Positions 7,847-16,871 of a stretch of DNA of 64,000 nucleotides are shown here, one piece after another (the first letter of the stretch is position 1; each line of letters opens with the position of its first letter). The notes beneath the pieces are model-generated. The model saw nothing but the letters and a program-made list of their open reading frames with translations, was not told the origin of the DNA and ran no database searches. Both the position numbers and the translations under genes were made by a program. The stretch is taken from assembly GCF_003967535.1 (NCBI RefSeq), contig NZ_BIFR01000001.1, positions 425,493-489,492 of the forward strand. The letters are read 5' to 3'. This stretch comes from Tengunoibacter tsumagoiensis. GTDB lineage: Bacteria; Chloroflexota; Ktedonobacteria; Ktedonobacterales; Ktedonobacteraceae.

Positions 7847-10534
7847 ATGTCTATCTCTACCTGGAGAGGGCCTGAGTCCAACGCTGATGATATGTATCCA
7901 TTGGCATTGCTACGTTCTCTGCTGAAACAGATGATGGTGGAGTTTGGTGCTCAAGGCTCTTGTATTGCTTTGTATGACGAGAGTATTGGCCAGATGCGTA
8001 TTCACACGCATGTACGTCTGGTGAATATGAAATTGCTCAAAGGAGGAGCCTCGTCGTCTGAATACAATACCGATGGAAGCCGTTCTGGTGGGAGACGGGT
8101 GACGATAAAACTCTTTCATGATGCAAATAGCGGTTCTACACGCAAAAAGCAGACGAGCAATGAGTTGGTGGATGTAACAGCCCAGCAGAATGAGCTCTTT
8201 GCGGTCGGTACGACTTATCCCATGGGGCAGGATCTCATTGGCTATGCCTGGCATAAAAATGAAGCATACGCGATGCGCCATGAAGATTATGTCACGCTCT
8301 TTCATGCCAATCATCCTCTGCCGATCCATCCCGACTTTGTGCCGCTCTCTTATCTGGTTGTCCCTATCCGTGAGGTGATGGAAGAGGGCTTTAGCTCTGC
8401 CCAGCCTGCTCAATTAGTCGGCGTGATTGTACTCTATCAATTAAATGCAAGCGGCACTGCACTCCATAAACAGCATTTAGAGGATGCGCTCGATCACTCA
8501 GAACGTGTTGCTCTGTATTTACAGAATAATCGCCTGCATCGTGCGCAACACCGCAGCAGTGAATATCTTAAATTGTTGCAAGGGATCAGCACGACCTTTC
8601 CAACTTCGGTCAAACTCTCTGATCTGGTCGAGAGCGTCTATCAATTTGTGTCCCGCGTGGTCGATGTCTCTTCAATGTTGCTGACATTGTATGATCGTGA
8701 TCTGGACCGGCTCTATGATGTGCTGGCAGTACGTGATGGCAGACGCGTCCATGGCATTGTAGAGACTCCTCGTGTGATGCGTAAAGAAGAGCGCCCCCTG
8801 CTCTGGCATATTACCCAACAGGCTCAGCCAGATAATCGAGCCGTCTTATTCTCTCCCGCTCAAGAGCCGCATAAAGCCTTTGAATATCAAGAGCTACTCA
8901 CAGGAGTCTGGGGAGATCAACGACAGGCTGAGTCGTTTCTGCTCCTACCCATGAAGATGCTTAATCGCGTTGTTGGTTCGCTCTGTATCACCAGTATGCG
9001 CCCACATGCCTATCATCCTGAAGAGATACTTGTGCTTGAGACTATGACGCAGATTGTGACGGTAGGAATTGAAAACGCCAAGCTCTATGAACGCGATCGC
9101 GATATTCTAGAGCGCTATCGACACCTTTTGACGGAAGCTAATCAGCGCGAAGCAGAGCTCGCAGCGGTCAATAGTACGCTGCAATCGATTGCGTCGGTGC
9201 TCAATGTGACTGAACTCCTGAATAAGCTTGTCACCTCAGTAGCCCAGATTGTGAATGTTGAGATGTGTGCCTTCTTTGAGCTCTCAACCGATAAAAGTCA
9301 GTTATATGCTCACGCTCTCTATGCTCCTTCAAACGTGAAGATGATTGACGATGGGAGTGGTCTGCCAATCGTCCAGGATGGTCATAAATCTGAGCACGAT
9401 CAACTCATCAATCTTATTCAGATCCCTTTTAAAGGGACCTTCCTGGAAGCGATGATCTTCGAGGGCTTTTTCTATCTGGACCCGGCACAATTGGAGGAGC
9501 TGGCCAACCGGAGTAGTGAAGGTGGGTTGATTTTTTTGCGCGAGATGGGTATCCAATATATGCTGATCATACCCATGTCCTACCAGGGGGAGTTCATGGG
9601 CTTCCTCGCCGTCAAGACGCCAACAGATAGCCGGTCATTTCGGCCAAAGGATGTAGGGACCCTGCTGGCTATCTCAGCACAGGCGGCCAGTGCAATCCGT
9701 AACGCACAATTTTTTGAGCAGCGTGAGATTGCAAATGCTGAATTGGAGCGCTTAAACAAGCTAAAGGATGAGTTTCTGGTTACAGCCTCTCATGAACTCC
9801 GCACGCCTTTAACTGCCATCAGTGGCTATTCAAGTCAACTGAAGCGCCAGAGCGCCCGCGCTACGCCTCAACAGGTTCAGAAGTTTGCGAACAAGATTGC
9901 GGTTGCCTCACAGCAATTAATCGATCTCGTGGCCAATATGACAGAGGCAGCCCAGATTGGACCGGCAGATCGGAAGCTCGATCTCCATCTTGAGTCGGTC
10001 CAGGTGCTGGCAGCCGCCGAGATTGCCAAAAATATGCTAAACCTGACACCCGAACAGAATATTTTCCTGGAGGTCTCTCCAACCATCTGGCTGCGCGGGG
10101 ATGCCTCTAAGCTACGGCAAGTCTTGACGAATCTGATGGAGAATGCCGTCAAATATTCTCCACCTGAGAGTGCCATCTCTGTGAGCGCCAGTGTTCTACA
10201 ATTATCAGAGGCTCAGGAGCTACTCTCCGATGATCAAGTCGATCCGGCTCTATTAGTTGAACACAAAGATATCCCGGTGGCATTAGTCCGGGTGCGCGAT
10301 CAAGGAGAAGGTATTCTTCCTGGAGATCGACAGCGCATCTTTGAAAAATTTGTACGCGCACCTCGTTCATTGACCACTCCCATCCGAGGTTCTGGCTTAG
10401 GACTCTATATCTGTCGCCGTTTTATTGAAGCGATGGGTGGGAAGCTCTGGTTAGAACAGAGTAATACTAATGTAGGCTCTACATTTAGTTTCTATCTGCC
10501 GTATGTTGAACCGCCGCAAGAGGCTGGAGAGTAG
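7847..10534 (+). CDS. Hybrid-free sensor histidine kinase with three GAF-type domains
   Basis: 895 aa. ATG 7847 is six nt after GAGGAG; the TTG at 7841 touches the RBS. There is no membrane segment, so it is cytoplasmic. Three GAF-like domains are seen at about 20-225, 240-420 and 445-620, linked by helices, the usual cytosolic ligand or redox sensor modules. Then come HisKA with the phospho-acceptor H649 in SHELRTPLT, and a HATPase domain with an N-box (NLMENAVKYSP, ~762), a G1 motif (DQGEGI) and a G2 motif (GSGLGLYICRRF, ~848). The response regulator starts 6 nt downstream and is the probable partner. The signal is unknown. Confidence 0.92.
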   Translation: MSISTWRGPESNADDMYPLALLRSLLKQMMVEFGAQGSCIALYDESIGQMRIHTHVRLVNMKLLKGGASSSEYNTDGSRSGGRRVTIKLFHDANSGSTRKKQTSNELVDVTAQQNELFAVGTTYPMGQDLIGYAWHKNEAYAMRHEDYVTLFHANHPLPIHPDFVPLSYLVVPIREVMEEGFSSAQPAQLVGVIVLYQLNASGTALHKQHLEDALDHSERVALYLQNNRLHRAQHRSSEYLKLLQGISTTFPTSVKLSDLVESVYQFVSRVVDVSSMLLTLYDRDLDRLYDVLAVRDGRRVHGIVETPRVMRKEERPLLWHITQQAQPDNRAVLFSPAQEPHKAFEYQELLTGVWGDQRQAESFLLLPMKMLNRVVGSLCITSMRPHAYHPEEILVLETMTQIVTVGIENAKLYERDRDILERYRHLLTEANQREAELAAVNSTLQSIASVLNVTELLNKLVTSVAQIVNVEMCAFFELSTDKSQLYAHALYAPSNVKMIDDGSGLPIVQDGHKSEHDQLINLIQIPFKGTFLEAMIFEGFFYLDPAQLEELANRSSEGGLIFLREMGIQYMLIIPMSYQGEFMGFLAVKTPTDSRSFRPKDVGTLLAISAQAASAIRNAQFFEQREIANAELERLNKLKDEFLVTASHELRTPLTAISGYSSQLKRQSARATPQQVQKFANKIAVASQQLIDLVANMTEAAQIGPADRKLDLHLESVQVLAAAEIAKNMLNLTPEQNIFLEVSPTIWLRGDASKLRQVLTNLMENAVKYSPPESAISVSASVLQLSEAQELLSDDQVDPALLVEHKDIPVALVRVRDQGEGILPGDRQRIFEKFVRAPRSLTTPIRGSGLGLYICRRFIEAMGGKLWLEQSNTNVGSTFSFYLPYVEPPQEAGE

Positions 10535-10540
10535 ATTGAG

Positions 10541-10933
10541 ATGTTGTTTACTTATGAACACAGGCCGCTCCAGAAAATTCTAGTTGTGGATGATGAGGCC
10601 GTCATACGTGATATGATGGTAGATATTCTGGACATGGAGGGCTATCAGGTCGAAGTTGCTCGTAATGGGCGGGAAGCCCTCGATATTTTGAATGGCGAGC
10701 AAGCATATCTGGTCTTTCTGGATTTGATGATGCCTGTCCTTGATGGTCGACAGGTCTGCCTGCAACTGGCTACAGAGCCAGAGAATCGACAGAGACACGT
10801 GCTTGTCGTCATGTCAGCCCTTGACCAGCTCTCGCAAACGGCCCCCTTGCAGATCGATGCGATGATGCCTAAACCCTTTGTGGTGGATGATGTGATGAGA
10901 ATTATTGATACCTATATGCCAGCTCCTGTGTAG
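10541..10933 (+). CDS. Single-domain response regulator (CheY-like)
   Basis: 130 aa, a receiver domain only. The acidic pair is D17-D18, the phosphorylation site is D61 in FLDLMMP, and the conserved lysine is K111 in MPKPF. There is no output domain, so it probably relays phosphate or acts by protein contact. It is translated just after the GAF histidine kinase (6-nt gap), so the two form one operon and a likely pair. Confidence 0.92.
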   Translation: MLFTYEHRPLQKILVVDDEAVIRDMMVDILDMEGYQVEVARNGREALDILNGEQAYLVFLDLMMPVLDGRQVCLQLATEPENRQRHVLVVMSALDQLSQTAPLQIDAMMPKPFVVDDVMRIIDTYMPAPV

Positions 10934-11046
10934 GCAAGAGACTGCCCTTGTCTTTCATCACGACTCGCGCTATAGTAGTGCTGGATTGCTTTCGCGTTAG
11001 CAAGATCAGAAGAGCCACCCTGCGTGGCACAAGGGAGTACAGGACA

Positions 11047-11457
11047 TTGTTCGACTTTATTTTATTCATACACCACTACAATGTGTATCTCATACTGGTA
11101 GCGGCCCTGGTCGCAGGCATCTGGGGACTGGTGCTCTATTTTCGTCATCTGCCAGCCGATCGAGCCTGGCGCATCACTCTGATTGTATCGGTCGCCCTGG
11201 GCATTCTTCAAGGCTTGCTTGGACTCATTATGGTCCTGCTTGGCAAAAAACCAGCTGGTGGAGAAGGGCTATTCTATCTCCATTATGTCTATGGTGGCAT
11301 TGTTGCCCTGGCCGTCCCTTTCGCCTGGCTGAGTTATACTTCGAACGAGAAGAACCAGCGCAAGATCGTACTGTTCTATAGTATCGCAGCTCTGGTTATG
11401 GTGGCTGCTGGTGTCAGAGGTTGGATGACGGGTCCAGTAGTCTTTCCATCCTGGTAG
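11047..11457 (+). CDS. Small four-helix membrane protein with conserved-looking histidines
   Basis: 136 aa from TTG 11047, chosen because GGGAG lies 9 nt upstream and the residues encoded before it (from 10948) look non-native. Four hydrophobic helices are visible, with HHYN near the start of helix 1 and LHYVYGG at the start of helix 3. Histidines at helix ends of a four-helix bundle recall small b-type cytochromes, but no diagnostic motif is present and the role stays open. The gene lies between a two-component pair and a nuclease. Confidence 0.6.
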   Translation: MFDFILFIHHYNVYLILVAALVAGIWGLVLYFRHLPADRAWRITLIVSVALGILQGLLGLIMVLLGKKPAGGEGLFYLHYVYGGIVALAVPFAWLSYTSNEKNQRKIVLFYSIAALVMVAAGVRGWMTGPVVFPSW

Positions 11458-11533
11458 GCAAATATTTAAGACTATCAAGTCCTGGTAAAGGGGCTATGTA
11501 TTCCAGGTGAGAGAGAGGAGTGGTTGAGAGCAT

Positions 11534-12859
11534 ATGCGAGCTTCTTTTATTCATGTTGCTGATACCCATCTAGGATATGAGCAGTATGGTGTACGTGAGC
11601 GTTTCAATGATTTTAGTCGGACCTTCTGGAATATTGTCGATGATGCGATCGAAAAACAGGTCGATTTTGTGGTCATAGCTGGCGACTTGTTTAATAAAAG
11701 AGCCATTGATGCGCAGACGTTGATTCATGCTATTGAAGGCTTAAGAAAGCTCAAAGAGCGGCGTATTCCCGTGATTGCGATTGAGGGGAATCATGATCGC
11801 AGCTATTATCGCGATGGCCTCTCCTGGCTCCAATTTTTATGCTACCAGGACTATATTGTTCTACTCGCCCCTATCATGCAGGATGGAACCCCCCAGATCG
11901 ATCGGTGGAGCCCTGACAAGATGCAAGGAGCGTATGTCGATCTGCTCGATGGCCGCCTGCGCATTTATGGGCTCCCCTGGCAAGGTTCGGCGACGGCCCG
12001 CGCATTAGAAGGAATGTCACAGGCATTACAGAAAGTACGGTCCGATGAACAAAGCCAGGGAATTGAGTACCGGCTGCTCACAATGCATACTGGCGTTGAT
12101 GGACAAGTCGCTCGCGTTCAGGGCCTCCCCACTATGGCTCAGTTTCAACCTCTCCGTGAGAGTATCGACTATCTGGCCTTAGGACATGTTCATAAACCCT
12201 ACGAATTTGATGGCTGGATGTACAACCCTGGCTCGACAGAGACCTGCGCAGCCGAAGAATCACAATGGGATGATCGAGGCTACTATTATGTCGAGATCGA
12301 TACAGATGAGCCCGAACGGATCATCGATCCCGAAAAAAAAGAACGCCGTCACCACGCCGTTCACCTCCGCAGTCAGCGACGTTCGTTCGTTCGCTATGAT
12401 CTGCGCGTTGATGGCCTCACGGAGCCCACAACGCTCTACACACGATTAGAAGACTATTGTCGACGCGAAGGCCCCAATTACGCAGCGCATAAACCTGTTG
12501 TGCATATTCACCTCGTTGGAACGCTTGGCTTTGATGCAGGATCGTTGGATCAGGTTACAATGGAGCAGATCGTTCAGCACTATTTTCAACCACTTTACGC
12601 ACGCATCGATAATAATACAAATGATCAGGACTATATACCCGACGATGGCGATATCGATGGACGAGATCGCACCGTCTGGCATGAGCTCGAACGCCGCATC
12701 TTTGAAGAGCTTGTAGGCCTGGATGCACGCTATCTACCTGCCAAAGAGCAATGGAGTACCGTCATCAGTGAGCTAAAACAATCGGCTCTCCGAAATGACG
12801 ATGCAGCAGAGATTGCACAGTATCTCCGTGAGAAAAGAGCAAGCCTGCTCAATAGCTAA
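11534..12859 (+). CDS. SbcD/Mre11-type DNA repair exonuclease
   Basis: 441 aa. Calcineurin-like phosphoesterase motifs appear in order: VADTHLG, AGDLFN, EGNHDRS, MHTG and LGHVHKP. These ligate two Mn ions in the SbcD/Mre11 nuclease, which opens hairpins and trims DNA ends with the SbcC/Rad50 ATPase. The C-terminal ~170 residues would form the capping domain and ATPase-binding region. GAGAGGAG precedes the ATG. No sbcC/rad50 gene follows, so a partner, if any, is encoded elsewhere. Confidence 0.88.
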   Translation: MRASFIHVADTHLGYEQYGVRERFNDFSRTFWNIVDDAIEKQVDFVVIAGDLFNKRAIDAQTLIHAIEGLRKLKERRIPVIAIEGNHDRSYYRDGLSWLQFLCYQDYIVLLAPIMQDGTPQIDRWSPDKMQGAYVDLLDGRLRIYGLPWQGSATARALEGMSQALQKVRSDEQSQGIEYRLLTMHTGVDGQVARVQGLPTMAQFQPLRESIDYLALGHVHKPYEFDGWMYNPGSTETCAAEESQWDDRGYYYVEIDTDEPERIIDPEKKERRHHAVHLRSQRRSFVRYDLRVDGLTEPTTLYTRLEDYCRREGPNYAAHKPVVHIHLVGTLGFDAGSLDQVTMEQIVQHYFQPLYARIDNNTNDQDYIPDDGDIDGRDRTVWHELERRIFEELVGLDARYLPAKEQWSTVISELKQSALRNDDAAEIAQYLREKRASLLNS

Positions 12860-13155
12860 CGTCTCGCCAATACGCAGGCCATAGCCATACAATAAGATAT
12901 TTTTCCCGTCCCTGGAACCAGATTTCACATATATTGAAGCAATCAAAAGAGCACATGAACAGTCTCTACAGGCTCTCCAGTGACAAACGGGTGAGTATAT
13001 CGTGTTATTTGGATAGATCATGTATTATATATATGTGGGTTAGCGCTAATATCTTTGTAAAAGTTACCCCGCAGCACGTTCTAAAGGATAAGGGTGAGCA
13101 TTCCGCTCGGTAGACCAGGGCACCATTGCTCAACTCTGCTCTGGATTGTTTGTGA

Positions 13156-13187
13156 TTGACTGTTCCAGATATAACAAGTTATATCTG
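13156..13187 (+). promoter_or_regulatory. Promoter with a palindromic operator in its spacer
   Basis: TTGACT (13156-13161), 17 bp, then TTATAT (13179-13184). A perfect dyad CAGATATAAC-AA-GTTATATCTG covers 13166-13187, that is the spacer and the -10 box. This placement is typical of a repressor or MerR-like site. The nearest downstream gene starts at 13395, a ~200-nt leader. The rest of 12860-13394 shows no gene. Confidence 0.5.
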
Positions 13188-13394
13188 CTGGGTATTAACA
13201 CGAGGCTATCGTCTAAATGTAGTTAGTTCGGAAGGAAGATTGGTGTGAGGGGGTGTGGTGCTCTACTCATTGATTTGTAGGCTGGTCGTTTTGTGTAGTA
13301 TCACCTTGGGGCGCTGGAGGGTAATACCTGTGTTGAGGATGCAAAAACTATCCACACAGAGATATAGGCTCTGCTGGCGGGGAGTGTATGTGTG

Positions 13395-13874
13395 ATGTCT
13401 GATCTTCTTGTGCGTCTGGTCGTATTACTCTCTATGGTTGCGTTAACGCTTATTATTGTCTGGGTAGCCCGCCGGCTTGTAGAGAGCCGCCGTCAGCCTT
13501 TACATGCTATTTTACCAGATGAAGAAAACTATCTACCCAATGAGGGGAGGCAGGAGCGCGATTTTTTCTTGCCGTCACGCGTGCGCATCCTGGCCTTTCA
13601 GAGCGAAGATAGTCCAGAGTGTCGGCAGTTGCAGGCTCCTGTCTTGCGCTGGATTGTAGAGGCGAGGGGCGAGGTGGTCTCTGTGATTAATATCGATGCC
13701 TCTAACTGTCCGGAATTGACCGATCGCTATCAAGTAATGACGGTTCCAACTACGGTTCTGTTGGATATGAAAGGGAAGGCCCACGCTGTCAATTATGGAT
13801 TCACAAATGCACAGAGTCTATTAAAACAGGTGGATGAGATCCTGGCCCTCGATGAATATGCAAGTATTGTATAA
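13395..13874 (+). CDS. Membrane-anchored thioredoxin-fold protein with a single active-site cysteine
   Basis: 159 aa from ATG 13395 (GTG at 13392 is equally possible; GGGGAG is upstream). One N-terminal helix (~residues 5-23) anchors it. The rest is thioredoxin-like: SPECRQL stands where CxxC is expected, VINIDASNCPEL holds the second strand, and VPTTVLL has the cis-proline. Only one cysteine is left at the active site, so it cannot perform ordinary dithiol exchange. It may bind or monitor thiols, or be monothiol (inference). Confidence 0.75.
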   Translation: MSDLLVRLVVLLSMVALTLIIVWVARRLVESRRQPLHAILPDEENYLPNEGRQERDFFLPSRVRILAFQSEDSPECRQLQAPVLRWIVEARGEVVSVINIDASNCPELTDRYQVMTVPTTVLLDMKGKAHAVNYGFTNAQSLLKQVDEILALDEYASIV

Positions 13875-13891
13875 TCTCAAAGATCATATCA

Positions 13892-13920
13892 TAGCTCACC
13901 ATTTTTTATATGGTGGGCTA
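13892..13920 (+). terminator. Hairpin after the thioredoxin-fold gene
   Basis: TAGCTCACCAT and ATGGTGGGCTA pair over 11 positions (one G-T) with a T-rich loop, 18 nt after the stop. No T-run follows. Confidence 0.5.
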
Positions 13921-14027
13921 TAGAATATCTGCCTCTTATCTTCTCCAGGTGCCCATAATATCTCACTCCCCGGACGCATAGCCACGTTACCAGCATTTAG
14001 TGTTTTTACACAAGAAAAGCCAGATAA

Positions 14028-14261
14028 TTATACAAGAAATTTTTTTAAATCATTAAATGCATCAGATGATGCTTTTTTATAAATTCCTGGTGTTCTAATA
14101 AATGTTCTAAAACACCCTCCATTACCCCACAGTACAAAATTGCTATTGGATTGACAAAACGTACTTATTATATCTATACATCTGTAAGAATTCATGTTAA
14201 AATCTTCATCAGACGAGCGAAATCTGAGAACTACCTCATCTATAAGTCGCAGGTAAGTCAT
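14028..14261 (-). CDS. Uncertain 77-aa ORF in an AT-rich patch
   Basis: An open frame with no recognisable family, several cysteines (RCIDII, FCQ, GGCF) and a basic C-terminus. Base composition is clearly more AT-rich than the neighbours, and no RBS precedes the ATG, which lies inside a palindrome (14254-14275). It could be the remnant of a transferred gene, or chance. Confidence 0.25.
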   Translation of the reverse strand: MTYLRLIDEVVLRFRSSDEDFNMNSYRCIDIISTFCQSNSNFVLWGNGGCFRTFIRTPGIYKKASSDAFNDLKKFLV

Positions 14262-14275
14262 ACAGGTATGACTTA
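14254..14275. promoter_or_regulatory. Perfect palindrome, possible operator
   Basis: TAAGTCATAC-AG-GTATGACTTA is a 10-bp perfect dyad with a 2-bp centre. It lies ~130 bp upstream of a good promoter (14403-14432) and at the start of the uncertain minus-strand ORF. The size and symmetry suit a dimeric regulator. Confidence 0.4.
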
Positions 14276-14402
14276 AGGGTTATATATTTGCATGTTTTGC
14301 TTAAGTATATTAATCTATAATCCTTACAAAGTGATAGGTGGGGCAGCCATCAGGCTGGATCAGGGGGCCCTCCCCAGTAAAGAGACATAAGATCCACTCA
14401 GC

Positions 14403-14432
14403 TTGACTAGAACGCAGATTCTATTGTATTAT
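14403..14432 (+). promoter_or_regulatory. Promoter of the single-TM protein gene
   Basis: TTGACT (14403-14408), an 18-bp spacer, TATTAT (14427-14432). Transcription would start near 14439, ~50 nt before the ATG at 14490. Confidence 0.5.
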
Positions 14433-14489
14433 TGGACAAGAACTTGTGTTCTAAGAAAGAAAAAAATTTGAGAAGAAGGAGGTAGCGTG

Positions 14490-15152
14490 ATGGGAACCAC
14501 GTATACCCGTAAACCCCCTCAGCCCGTACAATACGACGTTGAGGATAGCGATAATCTATACGTGACGCGTATGCCAAGTAGCACAAGGCGCTATACGTCA
14601 TACGACGCGACGACTGGTGTTAGAACAACGGGCCAGAATACGACACTTCGCAGACGATCAAGTCTGACGTCTCAAAATACAAATGCCGTTCCTTCAACTG
14701 CTGTGGCACTTCCACGTACTGAGCCACCAGTAGCCAGACGCAACAAGCATTTTCCTCTCATTGCATTATCAATCGGGATGCTTATCACTATTCTGCTATT
14801 AATTGGAATCAGTTATTTCCAATCGTGGTGGCAGGGTTATCAAGATGATGTCGCCTATGGTTATCCACGGACTTATCAATTTGATGCAGAGGTTGGTCAT
14901 AACGATAGTTCGGCCAATCCAACTCATTTCATCTTAACTAATCTCAAAGGGCGCATCGAAATTATTGAGATTCCGGGTGGTGATAATGCTCATCTACGTG
15001 CTTTTTATGGTCCGACATTGCTGGGGAATGGTCAAGACCGTTTGCCCGTAAAAGGTTGGATTCGTGATGATCAGGGCAAACGAGATCTGGTTATAAGTAT
15101 TGCCGGACAACAACAGGTTTACATTAATGATGGGACAGCCTTTCATCCCTAG
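14490..15152 (+). CDS. Single-pass membrane protein of unknown function
   Basis: 220 aa. ATG 14490 is 6 nt after AAGGAGGT; GTG 14487 is too close to it. Residues 1-90 are basic and Ser/Thr/Arg-rich with no fold predicted by eye. RNKHFPLIAL leads into one membrane helix (~93-113), then SWWQGYQDDVAYGYPRT. An exterior ~95-residue beta-rich domain contains THFILTNLKGRIEIIEIPGG. No known family is recognised. The layout is cytoplasmic tail, helix and exterior domain. Confidence 0.7.
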   Translation: MGTTYTRKPPQPVQYDVEDSDNLYVTRMPSSTRRYTSYDATTGVRTTGQNTTLRRRSSLTSQNTNAVPSTAVALPRTEPPVARRNKHFPLIALSIGMLITILLLIGISYFQSWWQGYQDDVAYGYPRTYQFDAEVGHNDSSANPTHFILTNLKGRIEIIEIPGGDNAHLRAFYGPTLLGNGQDRLPVKGWIRDDQGKRDLVISIAGQQQVYINDGTAFHP

Positions 15153-15178
15153 TACTATTCTGGTGCCTGTTATGTAGG

Positions 15179-15231
15179 GGAGACGACGTCAGCACTTTCT
15201 CTAACTTTATCGTGCTCGTAGCGCCGTCTCC
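15179..15231 (+). terminator. Interrupted hairpin after the single-TM gene
   Basis: GGAGACG (15179-15185) pairs with CGTCTCC (15225-15231), continued inwards by CG/CG and AGCAC/GTGCT. No T-run follows. The remaining gap to 15646 holds no convincing gene. A distant TTCCAGTTCT/AGAACTGGAA pairing is present around 15359 and 15474 but has no clear meaning. Confidence 0.4.
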
Positions 15232-15646
15232 AAAACACCTCTCTCCTCTTCAGCTTCATAGAAACCAGAACCAACTCTTCAAACTTCTTCTTAATCTTGC
15301 AATCAAGATCTTACAATCAAGTACAAAGATACAAAACGCTCGGACAGATACAGGGCATTCCAGTTCTGAGTGAGTCCTCTGACAGCAGAAAAGGTTTTCC
15401 CATCAGGAAGATGAGTGAAGAAGATGAAAATTACCGCCTCTTTTCCTCTTCCCGATTCCTTGCCTCATCTGCAAGAACTGGAACATCCTGGGACAGATGA
15501 GAGCGCCCTTGTCGTGTCTGCTATATGATACGATAATGGGTAAAGAGATCCCGCATGAGCCATATGCTGCTTGCTTGTGATAGGGAGTAGCTGTGAGTGG
15601 CCAGCCAATCCGCACGCTTATATCTATGTAGTTTGCAGGAGGAATT

Positions 15647-16846
15647 ATGACCATATTTTTCGGCGACACTTTAAAGGCTGAGATTGATGAACGGGTGCCC
15701 GATCTCATTGCGACGCGACGCGACTTTCACGAACATCCAGAGTTAGCCTTTGAAGAGGTTCGTACTTCGCAGATTGTGGCCCAGCGTCTCAAAGCCTGCG
15801 GTCTTGAGGTCCAGACCGGCGTTGCAAAAACGGGCGTGGTTGGGATCTTGCGAGGTGAGGCAGCCGATGCGGAAGCCAGAACACTGGCTATTCGTGCTGA
15901 CATGGACGCCCTTCCCATCTTTGAGCTCAATGAGGTTGATTATCGCTCGCAAATAGATGGCAAGATGCATGCCTGTGGTCATGATGGCCATACAGCGATT
16001 GCTTTGACTGTGGCAGATATTCTCAGCAAGAGGCGTCATGAGCTGAAAGGAAATGTGAAATTTCTCTTTCAACCTGCCGAAGAGAGTATCGGTGGCGCTC
16101 ATGTGATGGTTGAAGAAGGGGCTATGCAAGGGGTTGACGGCGTGATTGGACTCCACCTGATCAGTGCCCTTCCCCTGGGTCTCATCGGAGTACGCTCAGG
16201 AACTGTGTTTGCCAGTGCAGATAAGTTGATTTTTACTGTACATGGCAAGGGCGGCCATGCAGCAATGCCCCAATTCTCGGTTGATCCAGTGGTGATTGCA
16301 GCGCAGATTATTACAGCACTTCAGACCTTGATTAGCCGTGAGACATCTCCTTTTAGTCCAGCAGTGATTACTATTGCCCAGATCCAGGCTGGCTCAGCCT
16401 TTAATATTATCCCTCAACAGGCTCAGATGCTGGGAACAATGCGAGCCTACTCAACCGAACATCGAGCCCATCTCATTCGTCGCATTCAAGAGGTGGCCAG
16501 TGGGATTGCGACAGCAATGGGTGGCTCCTGTACTGTGAAGATTGAAGATGGCTGCCCACCCTGTGTTAACGATCCAGCAATGACACAACTGGTCTATGGG
16601 GCGGCTGTGGCGACGGTTGGAGAGCATCAAGTGGAGACCGGCGAAGCCGTCTTAACGGCTGGTAGCGATGATATGGGGCATTTCCTTAATGCCGCCCCTG
16701 GCTGCTATTTTATCGTGGGTACGCAAAATACAAGCAAAGAGACGGACTATCCACATCATCATCCCCGCTTTAATATTGATGAGGATGCCCTCCCTACTGC
16801 TGTAGAAGTGCTTACACGCGCTGCCCTGGATTTTCTACGCTCATAA
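15647..16846 (+). CDS. M20 family amidohydrolase
   Basis: 399 aa, normal for the family. GCAGGAGGAATT precedes the ATG. Metal-ligand motifs are RADMDALP (~83-90), MHACGHDGHT (~107-116, with C110 and H112) and the catalytic/ligand acidic pair in QPAEES (~145). A dimerisation insert follows at ~185-300. The IAA-amino-acid/hippurate/N-acetyl-diaminopimelate branch hydrolyses N-acyl amino acids with two metal ions; the exact substrate cannot be read from sequence. It is cytoplasmic. A GNAT gene follows after 25 nt, so deacylation and acylation activities may be co-expressed. Confidence 0.9.
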   Translation: MTIFFGDTLKAEIDERVPDLIATRRDFHEHPELAFEEVRTSQIVAQRLKACGLEVQTGVAKTGVVGILRGEAADAEARTLAIRADMDALPIFELNEVDYRSQIDGKMHACGHDGHTAIALTVADILSKRRHELKGNVKFLFQPAEESIGGAHVMVEEGAMQGVDGVIGLHLISALPLGLIGVRSGTVFASADKLIFTVHGKGGHAAMPQFSVDPVVIAAQIITALQTLISRETSPFSPAVITIAQIQAGSAFNIIPQQAQMLGTMRAYSTEHRAHLIRRIQEVASGIATAMGGSCTVKIEDGCPPCVNDPAMTQLVYGAAVATVGEHQVETGEAVLTAGSDDMGHFLNAAPGCYFIVGTQNTSKETDYPHHHPRFNIDEDALPTAVEVLTRAALDFLRS

Positions 16847-16871
16847 CAAATTTTAAGAGAAAGGATTCGCA

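Noticed and set aside
15232..15646. T-box or other known riboswitch before the M20 gene
   Set aside because: Distant complementary decamers exist but the conserved T-box segment is absent and no terminator/antiterminator pair was found.
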